Source: CAVQJU01 sp963712905
GTDB taxonomy: Bacteria > Acidobacteriota > Vicinamibacteria > Vicinamibacterales > CAVVIG01
DNA length: 64,000 nt
Assembly (NCBI GenBank): GCA_963712905.1
Contig: CAVQJU010000013.1
Location: 243,657 to 307,656, forward strand
Direction: 5' to 3'
The position numbers and the translations under genes are program-made. Below the pieces are notes generated by a model that had not been told where the DNA came from, did no database searches, and was given only the letters and a program-made list of their open reading frames with translations. This document shows positions 26,582 through 35,773 of the stretch, in pieces. Positions within the stretch are counted from its first letter, which is position 1, and each line of letters starts with the position of its first letter.

Positions 26582-26827
26582 TCAGTTGGATAGATCGGCT
26601 ACCTGATGCAGGCGCCTCGACGCTGAAACCTCGTGGTTCCTGCTCCACACGGCTTTCAGGGCGGGGATGGTCGTCACGGCGCCGAATCCAATCAGCGACA
26701 GCGCGATCGCGCGGCGGCGCGGTTCGGGTATGCGATCGGCCAGAAGCAAACCGACGCCGAATGCCAGAGCCGCTCGAGTGCCGACGAGAAACCCCAGCAG
26801 TGGACGGCTCAGGATGAGGCTGTGCAT
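26582..26827 (-). CDS. Small two-TM membrane protein
   Basis: 81 residues with two hydrophobic helices (FLVGTRAALAFGVGLLLA and AIALSLIGFGAVTTIPAL) joined by a short basic loop (DRIPEPRRR), followed by a polar tail. The charge pattern suggests the loop faces the cytoplasm. I do not recognise a family. The gene lies between an RraA-like gene and a VOC gene, with no obvious partner. Confidence 0.55.
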   Translation of the reverse strand: MHSLILSRPLLGFLVGTRAALAFGVGLLLADRIPEPRRRAIALSLIGFGAVTTIPALKAVWSRNHEVSASRRLHQVADLSN

Positions 26828-26973
26828 GTGCTTCCTCCGATCGATCGCGGACGCAAGAAACGTGCTGATTCCCGCGGGCCGCTCGAGCTCGCCGTGCGCC
26901 TCCTCAGCTTGCCGTCCTCAAACCATCGCCGCAGAATGCAGAGTCTGATCGTGTGAAAGGAGAGGAGGTCAGA

Positions 26974-27471
26974 ATGGCAAAGGCAAAGCAGGCGATACCT
27001 GCGGGACATCACACCGTCACGCCGGTCCTCACACTCGACGACGCCGCGAAGGCGATCAAGTGGTACGAGAAAGCATTCGACGCGAAGGAAATAGGGAGGT
27101 CGACCGCGCCGGATGGCAAGATTCTGCACGCCGAGATCCAGATCGGCGACTCTCGCATCATGCTCAACGATCCCATCATGGGAACCAAGAGTCCCAAATC
27201 GCTGAGCGGTTCGCCCGCGTCACTGTTCGTTTACGTGGAGGACTGCGATGCGTTCTTTGAACGGGCGCTCTCCGCCGGCGCCCACGTCTACGGAGGCACA
27301 GTGGGCAGGATGTCGGATCAGTTCTGGGGCGACCGCATGGGCACCCTGACTGATCCGTACGGGTACCAATGGTCGATCGCCACGAGAAAGGAAGACCTGT
27401 CGCAGCAGGAGGCGCAGAAACGACAGGAAGAATGGCTGAAGGACTATGCTCCTCAGCCGACCGTCAGCTGA
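26974..27471 (+). CDS. VOC (glyoxalase/PhnB-like) superfamily protein
   Basis: 165 residues; the ATG at 26974 has a very strong GGAGAGGAGG upstream. It contains VTPVLTLDDAAKAIKWYEKA at the start and the closing block GDRMGTLTDPYGYQWSIATR, both typical of PhnB/YdcJ-like VOC proteins, with paired beta-alpha-beta-beta-beta modules. Such proteins may be metal-dependent isomerases or binding proteins. A Lys/Gln-rich helical tail (~140-160) is added. No pathway neighbour is evident. Confidence 0.82.
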   Translation: MAKAKQAIPAGHHTVTPVLTLDDAAKAIKWYEKAFDAKEIGRSTAPDGKILHAEIQIGDSRIMLNDPIMGTKSPKSLSGSPASLFVYVEDCDAFFERALSAGAHVYGGTVGRMSDQFWGDRMGTLTDPYGYQWSIATRKEDLSQQEAQKRQEEWLKDYAPQPTVS

Positions 27472-27477
27472 AGAACA

Positions 27478-27512
27478 GGGGCGCGACCGCGAAGTGGTCG
27501 CGGCCGCGCCCC
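27478..27512. terminator. GC-rich stem-loop between convergent genes
   Basis: GGGGCGCG at 27478-27485 pairs with CGCGCCCC at 27505-27512, and an alternative inner stem CGCGACC/GGTCGCG (27482-27488 with 27496-27502) is also perfect. It sits between the VOC stop (27471) and the convergent propeller gene end (27520). There is no T tract, so it may be a protective rather than classical terminator. Confidence 0.45.
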
Positions 27513-27519
27513 GCAATGA

Positions 27520-28848
27520 CTACGGCTGAACGCGCGACAGCTGTTCGAGCAGCTTTCCTCGTGCGCTGTCAGCCGGAACGAACCGCTGCACCCGCTGGCC
27601 GGCGAACACCTCGCCCGTGTAGAGATTGCCCTTGGAGTCGGTGGCTTCCATGTGTACGCCGAAGAAACTTCCGCCGCTCTCACCCATCTGGCCCAGCGAG
27701 CCCACGACTTTGCCCGTCTTCCGATCGAGGAACCAGATGTGGTTGTTCGTCAGGTCGGAGATATAGAGCAGCTTCTGGTCCTTGTCGTTTGAGAACATCA
27801 CGCCGCCGGCCGCTCCGCCCACGCCCGTGTATTCGGCCAGCTTGATTTCCTGCTTGAAGTTGCCCTGTTTGTCCGTGACGTGAATCCGGTTGCCCGTGCG
27901 GTCGGCCGCATAGACCAACCCGTCATTGGAAAAATTGAACGTGAGGTGGCCGACGAACTCCTTGGCCATCGGACCATTCGGCGTGTAGGCATGGTCCTCG
28001 GGCTTCACGCTGATTTCCGACAGCTTGTGGCCGTACGCGCCCCAGCCCCGCTTGAACTCGAACTTGTCGAGCGAGAACACCAGGACGCGGCCGCCGAAGG
28101 AATTGTCCGCCACATAAATCTCGTTGACGGCATCGTCGGTGCGGATCTCTTCGATGCCTCCGACGATCATCGGCGTGGTCGGCGGATACTTGGCGACGAA
28201 AGCCGTTTGCTGCAGTTGCGCCTGCGTCGCGGCTCCATCCCCGCCTCCGCGGCCGGCGCCGCGCCCGCCACGTCCGCCGCGGCCACCGTCTGCCACCGTA
28301 ATGAACCCGGCAACGGGTCCGGCCGTGCCCTGGCCTTTCACCCACCCGATTCGCGGGTTGTCGTCGAACGGCTGCCCGTTGGCAGTCTCGGGGATGTGCG
28401 GGATGGCCGCCAGCATCTTGCCGGTTTTCGGGTCGTACTTGCGGACGGTGTTCTGCCCGATGTAGATGAAGCCCTGCTTGTCGACCGCCATGCCGTGACC
28501 CTGCGGAGCGTCGAACGATCCGATCACGTTGCCGGCCTTGTCGAAGTGAATCATCGCCGGCGCATGCGCACAACAATCCGCGAGCGGAGGATCCTGCTCC
28601 GCGTGCACCTCGATGGACACGAGATCGTTGGGCCTGTTGAGGACCCAGACGTTGTCGTCCTTGTCGACGGCCAGACCCGTCACGCCGCCCATCTTCCACT
28701 TGTTCGGCAGCGGCTTCGGCCAGTCGGGATCGTATTTGAAGCTTGGCGCCGTCTGCGCCCGGACGTCATCGCTGCCGGACCGGATGAGGAATGCCATGCC
28801 GGCCAGGAGGACAACCAACGCCGCGATCTTCAAAGTGACTTTCATCAT
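27520..28848 (-). CDS. Secreted NHL/6-bladed beta-propeller protein
   Basis: 442 residues; ATG at 28848 with a GGAG site upstream. A membrane-spanning signal segment (IAALVVLLAGMAFLI) precedes DPDWPKPLPNKWKMGGVTGL, the usual beginning of this acidobacterial/planctomycete NHL-repeat family. NHL blades carry motifs such as VDKDDNVWVLNRP, VDKQGFIYIGQN and DSKGNLYTGEV. A Gly/Arg-rich insert (~190-210, GGRGGRGAGRGGG) interrupts the propeller. Relatives resemble the peptidylglycine alpha-amidating lyase propeller but lack a demonstrated activity. It is third in a run of minus-strand genes after the secreted protein at 28930. Confidence 0.72.
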   Translation of the reverse strand: MMKVTLKIAALVVLLAGMAFLIRSGSDDVRAQTAPSFKYDPDWPKPLPNKWKMGGVTGLAVDKDDNVWVLNRPNDLVSIEVHAEQDPPLADCCAHAPAMIHFDKAGNVIGSFDAPQGHGMAVDKQGFIYIGQNTVRKYDPKTGKMLAAIPHIPETANGQPFDDNPRIGWVKGQGTAGPVAGFITVADGGRGGRGGRGAGRGGGDGAATQAQLQQTAFVAKYPPTTPMIVGGIEEIRTDDAVNEIYVADNSFGGRVLVFSLDKFEFKRGWGAYGHKLSEISVKPEDHAYTPNGPMAKEFVGHLTFNFSNDGLVYAADRTGNRIHVTDKQGNFKQEIKLAEYTGVGGAAGGVMFSNDKDQKLLYISDLTNNHIWFLDRKTGKVVGSLGQMGESGGSFFGVHMEATDSKGNLYTGEVFAGQRVQRFVPADSARGKLLEQLSRVQP

Positions 28849-28929
28849 GGTGACGTCTCCGTCGGCAACAGGTTCCGCGGCTGGAGTCTAGCGCCGGCGG
28901 TCGGGCTGGTCAATCGATGTGCAGCGCGG

Positions 28930-29712
28930 CTACCTGCCCACCATGTGGGGCAGATCCTTGTTGTTTTCCTGGCAGATGTATTCGAGCAGTTCGGCCCCGG
29001 CCACCCACGGGATGGTGTAGCTCGTCGTCCACGGTGCGTTGTACGCGTGCGGATCGTCGATCGTCACCTGGTAGTGCAGCGTCGCTTCGTTCGTCCGCGT
29101 GTACCGCTCGACGATGTGCAGCGCCTCGGTGTGGGGATGCCCGGCCTGGTCGAGCCATGTCGCCTCGTTGAAGCCGACCACGTCGGTCACGAGCGTGTCG
29201 CCCTCCCAGCGGCCGACCGAGTCGCCCAGAAACGAAGGGTTCGGATCCTTCGGGTGGGACCGGCCATCCGTGAAGATCGTGCGCCAGACGTGCGCTCCGC
29301 CTTCGAAGACGAAGAGGACGCGATCGCTCTGTTGAAAGATCTGAAATGGAAACGGCGTCGCCATCAGCCGCGGAATGCCCGGCGGCAGGCACCTCGACTC
29401 GGGGTCGTGCTGCTGAAGATCGGCCTGGCGCTGCTCGTAGACGGCCTTCGACCATGCTTGAAACGGGACGTCCACGACCTTTTCAACGGGTGAGCGGCCG
29501 GGATCCCCCACGCCCGCAAGGTTCGCAATCACGCGCGGGTTCCACGCGCCCTTCCCGTTGCCGAGGTCCGGACGGCCGTCAGGGAGACGTGGAGCCGGGC
29601 CGGCGGCCTGCGCCGGGGGCTGGGGAAGGCGCCCGGCGACCGGGACGGTCTGTGCAGCGGCCCGCGACGCCAGCACGCAAACGAGCAACGCGCCGGCCAG
29701 CGGGATGTTCAT
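28930..29712 (-). CDS. Secreted GxWEGDTLxxD-family protein (paralogue of 3054-4043)
   Basis: 260 residues; signal peptide ends near RAAAQ. It shares the family motifs GRWEGDTLVTDVVGFNE, ERYTRTNEATLHYQVTI and LEYICQENNKDLPHM with the gene at 3054-4043, and the N-terminal PRLPDGRPDLGNGKGAWNPR is also typical. The ATG directly follows the stop of the HTH_25-GAF gene (TGAATG), so the two are probably co-transcribed. No biochemical role is known. Confidence 0.72.
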   Translation of the reverse strand: MNIPLAGALLVCVLASRAAAQTVPVAGRLPQPPAQAAGPAPRLPDGRPDLGNGKGAWNPRVIANLAGVGDPGRSPVEKVVDVPFQAWSKAVYEQRQADLQQHDPESRCLPPGIPRLMATPFPFQIFQQSDRVLFVFEGGAHVWRTIFTDGRSHPKDPNPSFLGDSVGRWEGDTLVTDVVGFNEATWLDQAGHPHTEALHIVERYTRTNEATLHYQVTIDDPHAYNAPWTTSYTIPWVAGAELLEYICQENNKDLPHMVGR

Positions 29713-30651
29713 TCAGGCACTGACGGCGTGTGGGAGGCCCGGGGCGCGAAGCAGGTCAGCGAACTGGGCGGCCAGGCTCGTCGTCAGCGCTCGCACGGGC
29801 TCGCGCTGCTCGGCCCCGCGCGGCAGCTCGACCGCGAACACGCCAACGCATCCGGACGGCGTCATCAGCGGGACGACGACGGCGCCGTTGGCCTCCTCGC
29901 TGCTCCTGACGATGCAGGTCTGCGCCGAGCGGAATGCGGCGGCCGTGGCGTTGTCGGCGTCGCAGCGCACGGTCGGCAGCTGGGCAAGCACCTGGTCCGA
30001 ATAGCCGTGCGCGAGGGCCGGAACGAGCTCCGACTCCTTCGCGTCCCACGTCCAGACGACGAGGCCGATGGCGTCGAGGAGACCGGCCGCGCGCTGAAGC
30101 ATCAGCGACGCGTCCTGTCCCTCGCCGGCCAGGTCGAGCTCGACGTAGAGGTTCGTCTCAGCCGGGATCGGCGCTGCCACGACGGGCGGCGGCGCGAGAC
30201 GCTCGACCGCGTCAGCCGGCTCGACTCTGTCCACTCTGCTCGCGACCGGATCGGCAGCGGGCCGTCCTTTTCCGTGGAAATCGATCCACCGGCGGGCGAC
30301 GGTGTCCATGGCGGACCGAACGAGAAACCGGAGGCGTATCGGCGGGGCGGGGTGCAGGCTGTCGTTCTCGCTGCCGGGCTCGAGTGCAGGCACGGGTACG
30401 ACGGCCTCCGCCGGATCGGGATAGCGCTCGAGAAACTCGCGAACCACGACGTCGGCGTCAAGGTCCACCGCTCGTGCGTAGGCGCGGATGAAGGCGCGGC
30501 GAAAGATTCCCGTCGGCCACTGCGACACGTCGTCGCGCTCCAGCGCGTCGAGGAGCGAGAGCTTGATCTTGGTCTGTTCCGAGATCGTGATCAGGGAAAT
30601 CTGCTGTTGCTCGCGCCGTTCGCGCATACGCGCGCCGAAACTCTCAGCCAT
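29713..30651 (-). CDS. HTH_25 (RodZ-like) domain protein with C-terminal GAF-like domain
   Basis: 312 residues from the ATG at 30651 (MAESFGARMRERREQQQ); an upstream start at 30678 would add nine residues. Residues 1-85 are a RodZ/HTH_25 helix-turn-helix (ISLITISEQTKIKLSLLDAL, then RRAFIRAYARAVDLD). After a Pro-rich linker, residues ~160-310 look like a GAF domain (ASLMLQRAAGLLDAIGLVVW, later GAVVVPLMTPSGCVGVFAVE). RodZ proper has a TM helix and periplasmic tail; neither is present, so this is more likely a small-molecule-sensing regulator than a cell-shape factor. Confidence 0.7.
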   Translation of the reverse strand: MAESFGARMRERREQQQISLITISEQTKIKLSLLDALERDDVSQWPTGIFRRAFIRAYARAVDLDADVVVREFLERYPDPAEAVVPVPALEPGSENDSLHPAPPIRLRFLVRSAMDTVARRWIDFHGKGRPAADPVASRVDRVEPADAVERLAPPPVVAAPIPAETNLYVELDLAGEGQDASLMLQRAAGLLDAIGLVVWTWDAKESELVPALAHGYSDQVLAQLPTVRCDADNATAAAFRSAQTCIVRSSEEANGAVVVPLMTPSGCVGVFAVELPRGAEQREPVRALTTSLAAQFADLLRAPGLPHAVSA

Positions 30652-31286
30652 GCGGACACCTCGCGGGGCAGCGCACACGCTGCCGCACGCTGACGATCAC
30701 GTACTGCCTTCAGGAAGCTTGCGCGAGGTTCATCAGCCAGGCGAGCTGTAACGCGCAACCTCGGGAGAGGCGGCCCCGCGCGTCGAGGGTTGACGAACCT
30801 TCCGCCGCACAGAGTACCAACATGCGTACCGCAGTTCAAGGTAAGAAAGCGTTTTTCAACTATTTCCGGGCGCCCGGCGGCGCTAAAACCGAACGCACGT
30901 GGTTGAGGTACGCGAGCCGATTGCCCGCGATCGCCGAGATCGGAACGAAGGCGGATGAGCCCGATGCCTGCGTCGTCGATGTCTGTCTCGTCGCTCTGCG
31001 GACACGCATCGCCTGGAGTGGATGCCGTGGTCTTCCGCTGCGCGTGGTTGATCGCGCGTATTCGACGCGGTCGCAGATGAGCAGATGACAGGTCCCTCGC
31101 GTCAGTTTGGCGACGGCAGAAAGGCAAGAAATGTGATCCACAAAGTCTTCCCTGGGGGTGACTACAGTTGCTCCTTTCTCAGCCTTAACTACCTCAGCCA
31201 AAGCAAGATAGTCGATTTCCCGAAAGCAAATGCGTTGACACGGGCTGGCACGCCGCTCGCTTGACCGAGGCTCCAAAGGCTTCCCC
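30652..31286. other. 635-bp divergent intergenic region with no convincing gene
   Basis: This gap separates the divergent HTH_25-GAF and PEGA genes and so must hold both promoters. The portion 30825-31240 is noticeably less G/C-rich, with runs such as AAAGCGTTTTTCAAC. Open frames exist on both strands, the longest a 145-codon minus frame at 30860-31297, but none has family resemblance, and codon third positions are not G/C-biased like the rest of the window. It may be a decayed gene or foreign remnant. Confidence 0.5.
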
Positions 31287-32426
31287 ATGCCTCTCACGAT
31301 GCCTATTCAAGACGACTCGCTCCCGAACGAACCCATGCGGATGTCCGACGCGCCGCGGCGCCCGGCGGGCTACCGCAACCCCGCACCGCCGACCGCGGCG
31401 GGCTCGTTCAAAAAACTGTTGACGTTCAGCAAGGCGCCCGAGGGCGCGCTGGACGACTTTCCGAGCGAGCACAAGGCCACGCCCGTCTGGGTGTGGGCGT
31501 TCCTGGCGCTCGTGGCCAGCGCCGCTGTCGTGGGATCCCTGCTGATGTTCGCGCCGCAGTTGCGCGTCAGCGCGGCGATCCCGCAGACGGGCCAGCTGGT
31601 CGTGGTGTCACAGCCGGCCGGCGGCGACGTGATCGTCGACGGAGAGCGGCGCGGTGTGACGCCGCTTACGCTCTCGCTCCCGCCCGGCCCGCACGCGCTG
31701 CAGCTGAACCGCGCCGACATCTCGCGCAGCATTTCCGTGACGATCAAGGCGGGCGCAGAGACGACTCACTACGTCGATCTCGAGGCGCGCCCGGTGCCTG
31801 AAGCGGGGCAGCTCGTCGTCAGTTCCGAGCCGCCTGGCGCTCGCGTGACGATCGACGGTCAGGCGCGCGGCGTGACGCCGATCACGCTCCAGGACATGGC
31901 CGCCGGTCAGCACTCGGTCGTCATCCAGGGGCCGTCGGGGCCCGTGCAGCGAAGCGTCACCGTCGAGCGGGGGCAGTCTGCGTCGCTGCTGGTATCGATG
32001 TCGGGACAAGCCGCGTTCGGCTGGGTTTCAATTTCGTCGCCGCTCGTGCTGCAGGTCCTCGAAGACGATCGCAAGCTGGGCACGAGCGAGACCGATCGCA
32101 TCGTGCTTCCAGCCGGTCAGCATACGCTCAGGATACTCAACCAACGGCTGGGCTTTCAGACGGCACGTGTCGTGCACGTTCCCGCCGGCGGCGGCGCCTC
32201 GCTTAAGATTGATCCACCGAACGGCGTCGTCAACCTGAACGCGTTGCCCTGGGCCGAAGCCTGGATCGACGGCCGTCAGGTGGGCGAGACACCGCTCGGC
32301 AACATCAAGCTTCCGATCGGCGAACACGAGGTCGTGTTCCGTCACCCGCAATTCGGGGAACGGCGGCAGACTTTCCTGGTAACCGCGAATGAACCTGCGC
32401 GCGTGGCGGTGGACTTCAAAAAATGA
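31287..32426 (+). CDS. Membrane-anchored PEGA-domain protein
   Basis: 379 residues. A Pro/polar cytoplasmic N-terminus (1-65) leads to one TM segment (VWVWAFLALVASAAVVGSLL, ~67-88), then four PEGA-type repeats: GDVIVDGERRGVTPLTLSLPP, GARVTIDGQARGVTPITLQD, a weaker one near 245-290 and AEAWIDGRQVGETPLGNIKLP, each read as a ~20-residue motif. PEGA domains are surface or periplasmic modules of unknown ligand. It is followed, with a one-base gap, by a TonB-C protein. A possible AAAGG ribosome site lies seven bases before the ATG. Confidence 0.78.
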   Translation: MPLTMPIQDDSLPNEPMRMSDAPRRPAGYRNPAPPTAAGSFKKLLTFSKAPEGALDDFPSEHKATPVWVWAFLALVASAAVVGSLLMFAPQLRVSAAIPQTGQLVVVSQPAGGDVIVDGERRGVTPLTLSLPPGPHALQLNRADISRSISVTIKAGAETTHYVDLEARPVPEAGQLVVSSEPPGARVTIDGQARGVTPITLQDMAAGQHSVVIQGPSGPVQRSVTVERGQSASLLVSMSGQAAFGWVSISSPLVLQVLEDDRKLGTSETDRIVLPAGQHTLRILNQRLGFQTARVVHVPAGGGASLKIDPPNGVVNLNALPWAEAWIDGRQVGETPLGNIKLPIGEHEVVFRHPQFGERRQTFLVTANEPARVAVDFKK

Positions 32427-32427
32427 T

Positions 32428-33384
32428 GTGAGCCCCCGGTGGCTCGTTGTCTGGCTGGTGTGCCTCGCGCTCGGCCTGGCCGGCGTGCACGCCCAGTCCG
32501 GCCCCTCTCTCCAGGATGCAAAAGCGCTCTACGATTCCGCCTCGTTCGACGAAGCGCTCACGGTTCTCGACCGCATTGCCCGCACACAGCCTGAAACCGA
32601 CGTCGCGGATGTGCAGCGCTACCGGGCGCTCTGCCTGCTCGCGCTCAACCGCACGGCCGACGCGCAGACTGCCATCGAAGTCGTCCTGTCCCGGGATCCG
32701 CTTTACAAGTTGTCGGAAGGCGACGCGCCGCCGCGGATGCGTGCGGCTTTCAGCGAGGTTCGACGCCGGCTGCTGCCAAAGGTCACTGAGCAGCTCTACG
32801 CGTCGGCGAAGCTGAGCTTCGACCGCAAGGAGTACGCGCTCGCGTCCACCCAGTTCTCGGACCTGCTTCGATTCCTCGACGAGCCTGACGCCCGGGAACT
32901 TCCAAGCCTGAAGGAATTCCGGACGCTCGCCACCGGGTTTCGCGATCTCAGCGTCGCGGCGCAGGCGTCACTCGCGCCGGTCGCGAAGGCTGAGCCGCCC
33001 CCGGCCGCCGCAGCGCCTGCGAGCGCGCCTGTCGCCGGCGCGCCCGCCGCAGGCCCGCCGCCAGCGCCTGCGTCGGCTTCAGCCTCTCCGGTGCCTGAGG
33101 CGCCTGCAGGGGGCGTTCTGGTGCCGCCGGTGATCGTGAGGCAGCAGATGCCGCTGTGGCTGGCGATGCCGCAGTTTCTGCCCCGCGGCGGCCGCGGCAA
33201 AGTCCGCATCATTGTCGATGAGAAGGGGAGCGTCGAAGAGGCGCGGATCGTGGAATCGGTTCACACCGTCTACGACGCCCTGTTGCTCTCGGCGGCGCGC
33301 ACGTGGAAGTACGAGCCGGCTACGCTGGACGGAAAGCCGGTCCGCTACGTGAAGCTGATCGAAGTCGTCCTGCGGGCGCAGTAG
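32428..33384 (+). CDS. TonB C-terminal domain protein with TPR-like helical region
   Basis: 318 residues if started at the GTG at 32428, one base after the PEGA stop; an ATG at 32389 would overlap it by 38 bases. A signal peptide (WLVVWLVCLALGLAGVHAQ) begins the protein. Residues ~20-150 are helical, TPR-like (AKALYDSASFDEALTVLDRI). A Pro/Ala-rich linker (~200-245) precedes a TonB_C domain ending in TWKYEPATLDGKPVRYVK. Unlike canonical TonB it has no obvious retained TM anchor if the signal is cleaved. Probably acts in the periplasm with the PEGA protein. Confidence 0.75.
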   Translation: MSPRWLVVWLVCLALGLAGVHAQSGPSLQDAKALYDSASFDEALTVLDRIARTQPETDVADVQRYRALCLLALNRTADAQTAIEVVLSRDPLYKLSEGDAPPRMRAAFSEVRRRLLPKVTEQLYASAKLSFDRKEYALASTQFSDLLRFLDEPDARELPSLKEFRTLATGFRDLSVAAQASLAPVAKAEPPPAAAAPASAPVAGAPAAGPPPAPASASASPVPEAPAGGVLVPPVIVRQQMPLWLAMPQFLPRGGRGKVRIIVDEKGSVEEARIVESVHTVYDALLLSAARTWKYEPATLDGKPVRYVKLIEVVLRAQ

Positions 33385-33401
33385 CCGCCGCTTCCGGCGT
33401 C

Positions 33402-35696
33402 CTACCGGAGCGGGAGGCCGCCGAACACGATCGGCACCGCCGAAATCGGCAGAATCCCGACCTTCAGAATCAGCACGGGCGCCAGCGCGACTTCGCCCGG
33501 GCTCAGCAGGTTGTCCACGGCCGGCACCGCAACGCCTGGATTGATCGCCGCGGGCCCGCACGACGTCACCACGGAAGGCTGGACCACGACCGCGTTCTGG
33601 AGGTTGCCGAGGACGAGCGCCAGAGGACCTGGAATCGCGCTCGCGGTCTTGTTTCGCACCACCAGCCACAGGATGTAGTAGTCAGTCGTCCCCAGACGCT
33701 GCGTGGCCAGGTTGGCCAGATCGACCTGGCCGGTCACGTCCGGAGGACAGGCCATGCCATACGTCGCCGTGAAGGTCGTGTTCACGGACGGCGTCGGCAC
33801 ATTCTGGACTGCAGCGCCGCCCATCGACCAGTTCAGGAACTCCCACGGGGTTCCGTTGACGGATTGCGGCGAAACCGCGCCCAGGTTCCGCACGATGCCG
33901 ACGACGCCGGTGAACGTGAACGGCGTCGTTTGCGGCTGGCCATCGAGTGTTACCTGGAGCCCTGCCGTGTTGGTGGCGATCGTCACCTGCGCGGTCCGGG
34001 GCAGCACATCGCGGAACGTGGAATGCTCCAGGCCGCGCGAGTCCTTCACGGTCAGGTGAATGCGATACCAGACGTTGGCCGACGTCTCGCCGGTCGTCGG
34101 GATCTGGAACGTTCCGCCCGTGATGCCGGTCGTGTTCGGGATGAACGGATGCGTGTGCGTGTCGTGGTGGAAGTCCACGCGCCAGGTGAACGCGCTGGCC
34201 GGCAGCGTGCCGTCCTCGGGGTCGGTCGCCGTCCCGCTGTAGATGACGAACGATCCGCCCGCGTACGTCGTTCCGACGACCGGCAGGACGATCGTGCCCG
34301 TGGGCGCCGTGTTGAGCACGGTGAGATGCGCGGCCTGGCTCGTGGCGGAGCCGAACGAGTTGGTGACGATCGCCACGAACTCCGCGTTGTCGTCCGACGC
34401 CTGCACCGGCGAGAGCGTGTAAGTCGTCGACGTCGCACCGGGGATGTTCGCGCCGTTACGCTGCCACCGATACGTCAGAACGGGCGTGCCCGAGGCCGCG
34501 ACCGTAAACGTCGCAGACCCTCCGGGCGGCGCCGACTGATCGGTCGGGTTGGTCGTGATGCTCGGCGCCGCTGCGCCGAAGGTGATGCGGCGCACAAACC
34601 CCGTGGTGCTGCCGTCGCCCCGGGCGAGGTAGTACAGGCTCCCATCGTCGCCCACCTTCAGGTCGACGGGTGCGCCAATGTCCGTGGCGAACGCTGTGAA
34701 GCCGCCGGCCGCGTCGCGGTTCGCAATCCACCCGCCGCAGTAGTCGGCGAAGAAGTAGCTGCCCGCGTACTGAGCGGGAAACTGGTTCGTCAGCGGGTTG
34801 TAGAACGTGCCGCCGGTGATCGCGCAGCCACTCGCATGGCTGTAGGCGAAGAGCGGTGGGTCGAAGAGGGGGTTGTTGTTCGGTCCTTCCGTCAGCGGCC
34901 ACCCGTAGTTGGCGCCCGCCACGCCCTCGTTGATCTCTTCCCAGCTGGTCTCGCCGACGTCGTTGATGAACATCCGCCCGGAAAAGGGCTGAAACGCGAA
35001 CGTGTACGGATTCCGCAACCCCATCGCCCAGATGGAGCGATTGACGCCCATTGCGGTGGAGAACGGGTTATCGGCCGGGATCGTGCCGTCGGCGTTGATG
35101 CGCAGCATCTTCCCGAGGCGGTTGTTGAGCGTCTGCGAGTTGGAGCTGTCGGCGTTTTCGCCGACCGCCACATAGAGTTTGCCGTCGGGCCCGAAATGGA
35201 TCGCGCCGCCGTTGTGGTTGGTGGCGTTCAGGTCTTCGAGTTCAAGGAGGATTGTCTCGCTGCCCGCCACGGCGACGTCGCCGTTGGCCGTCAGCCGGCT
35301 GACGCGGTTGTGGATCGTCGGCGTCGTCGCGGTGTAGTAGACGTAGACCCAGTGGTTGGTTGCGAAGTTTGGATCGAACGCGATGCCGAGCAGCCCGCGC
35401 TCGCCCGACGATTCGACCGGCAGCGTCACGAACGGCGCCGGCAGGAGCGCGTTGTTCTTGATGACGCGGAGCTGTCCGCCCTGCTCCGCGACGAAGAGGC
35501 GGCCGTCGGGTGCGAACTCCATCGCCGTGGGGCTGGCGAGGCCGCTGGCGAGGCTGCTTTCGGTGAAGTTGGCGGGCAATGTGGCCGCGGCGGCCGGGGT
35601 CGCCGTCAGGAAGGTCAGGACCGCCAGCAAGGCGCTGAAAACGAGCACCGCGAGCGAGCGAAAAGGGTATAAGGGCTTCACAAAGGCTGTCCACAT
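33402..35696 (-). CDS. Secreted glucose/sorbosone dehydrogenase-like quinoprotein with Ig-like domain
   Basis: 764 residues from the ATG at 35696 with a signal peptide ending AAAAT. Residues ~45-390 form the PQQ-dependent sugar dehydrogenase (GSDH) propeller: SGERGLLGIAFDPNF, NHNGGAIHFGPDGKLYVAVG, FINDVGETSWEEINEG. An Ig-like domain (~395-480; PSITTNPTDQSAPPGGSATF, YRWQRNGANIPGA) and a beta-rich C-terminus follow. It would oxidise sugars in the periplasm or outside the cell, with electrons passing to the cytochrome/cupredoxin partners upstream. The same reading frame happens to run in from the frameshifted DUF1111 gene, which is not a true fusion. Confidence 0.8.
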   Translation of the reverse strand: MWTAFVKPLYPFRSLAVLVFSALLAVLTFLTATPAAAATLPANFTESSLASGLASPTAMEFAPDGRLFVAEQGGQLRVIKNNALLPAPFVTLPVESSGERGLLGIAFDPNFATNHWVYVYYTATTPTIHNRVSRLTANGDVAVAGSETILLELEDLNATNHNGGAIHFGPDGKLYVAVGENADSSNSQTLNNRLGKMLRINADGTIPADNPFSTAMGVNRSIWAMGLRNPYTFAFQPFSGRMFINDVGETSWEEINEGVAGANYGWPLTEGPNNNPLFDPPLFAYSHASGCAITGGTFYNPLTNQFPAQYAGSYFFADYCGGWIANRDAAGGFTAFATDIGAPVDLKVGDDGSLYYLARGDGSTTGFVRRITFGAAAPSITTNPTDQSAPPGGSATFTVAASGTPVLTYRWQRNGANIPGATSTTYTLSPVQASDDNAEFVAIVTNSFGSATSQAAHLTVLNTAPTGTIVLPVVGTTYAGGSFVIYSGTATDPEDGTLPASAFTWRVDFHHDTHTHPFIPNTTGITGGTFQIPTTGETSANVWYRIHLTVKDSRGLEHSTFRDVLPRTAQVTIATNTAGLQVTLDGQPQTTPFTFTGVVGIVRNLGAVSPQSVNGTPWEFLNWSMGGAAVQNVPTPSVNTTFTATYGMACPPDVTGQVDLANLATQRLGTTDYYILWLVVRNKTASAIPGPLALVLGNLQNAVVVQPSVVTSCGPAAINPGVAVPAVDNLLSPGEVALAPVLILKVGILPISAVPIVFGGLPLR

Positions 35697-35773
35697 TATC
35701 CCGCAAGCTGCGCCGTATGGCCAAGGCGCGGCCCCAGGGTTCAAATATGGAGCTCCCGGCCGGGCGCGCCGGT

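Noticed and set aside
30860..31297. 145-codon minus-strand gene in the divergent gap
   Set aside because: Codon third positions are not G/C-rich as elsewhere, no motif is recognisable, and it overlaps the PEGA start region.
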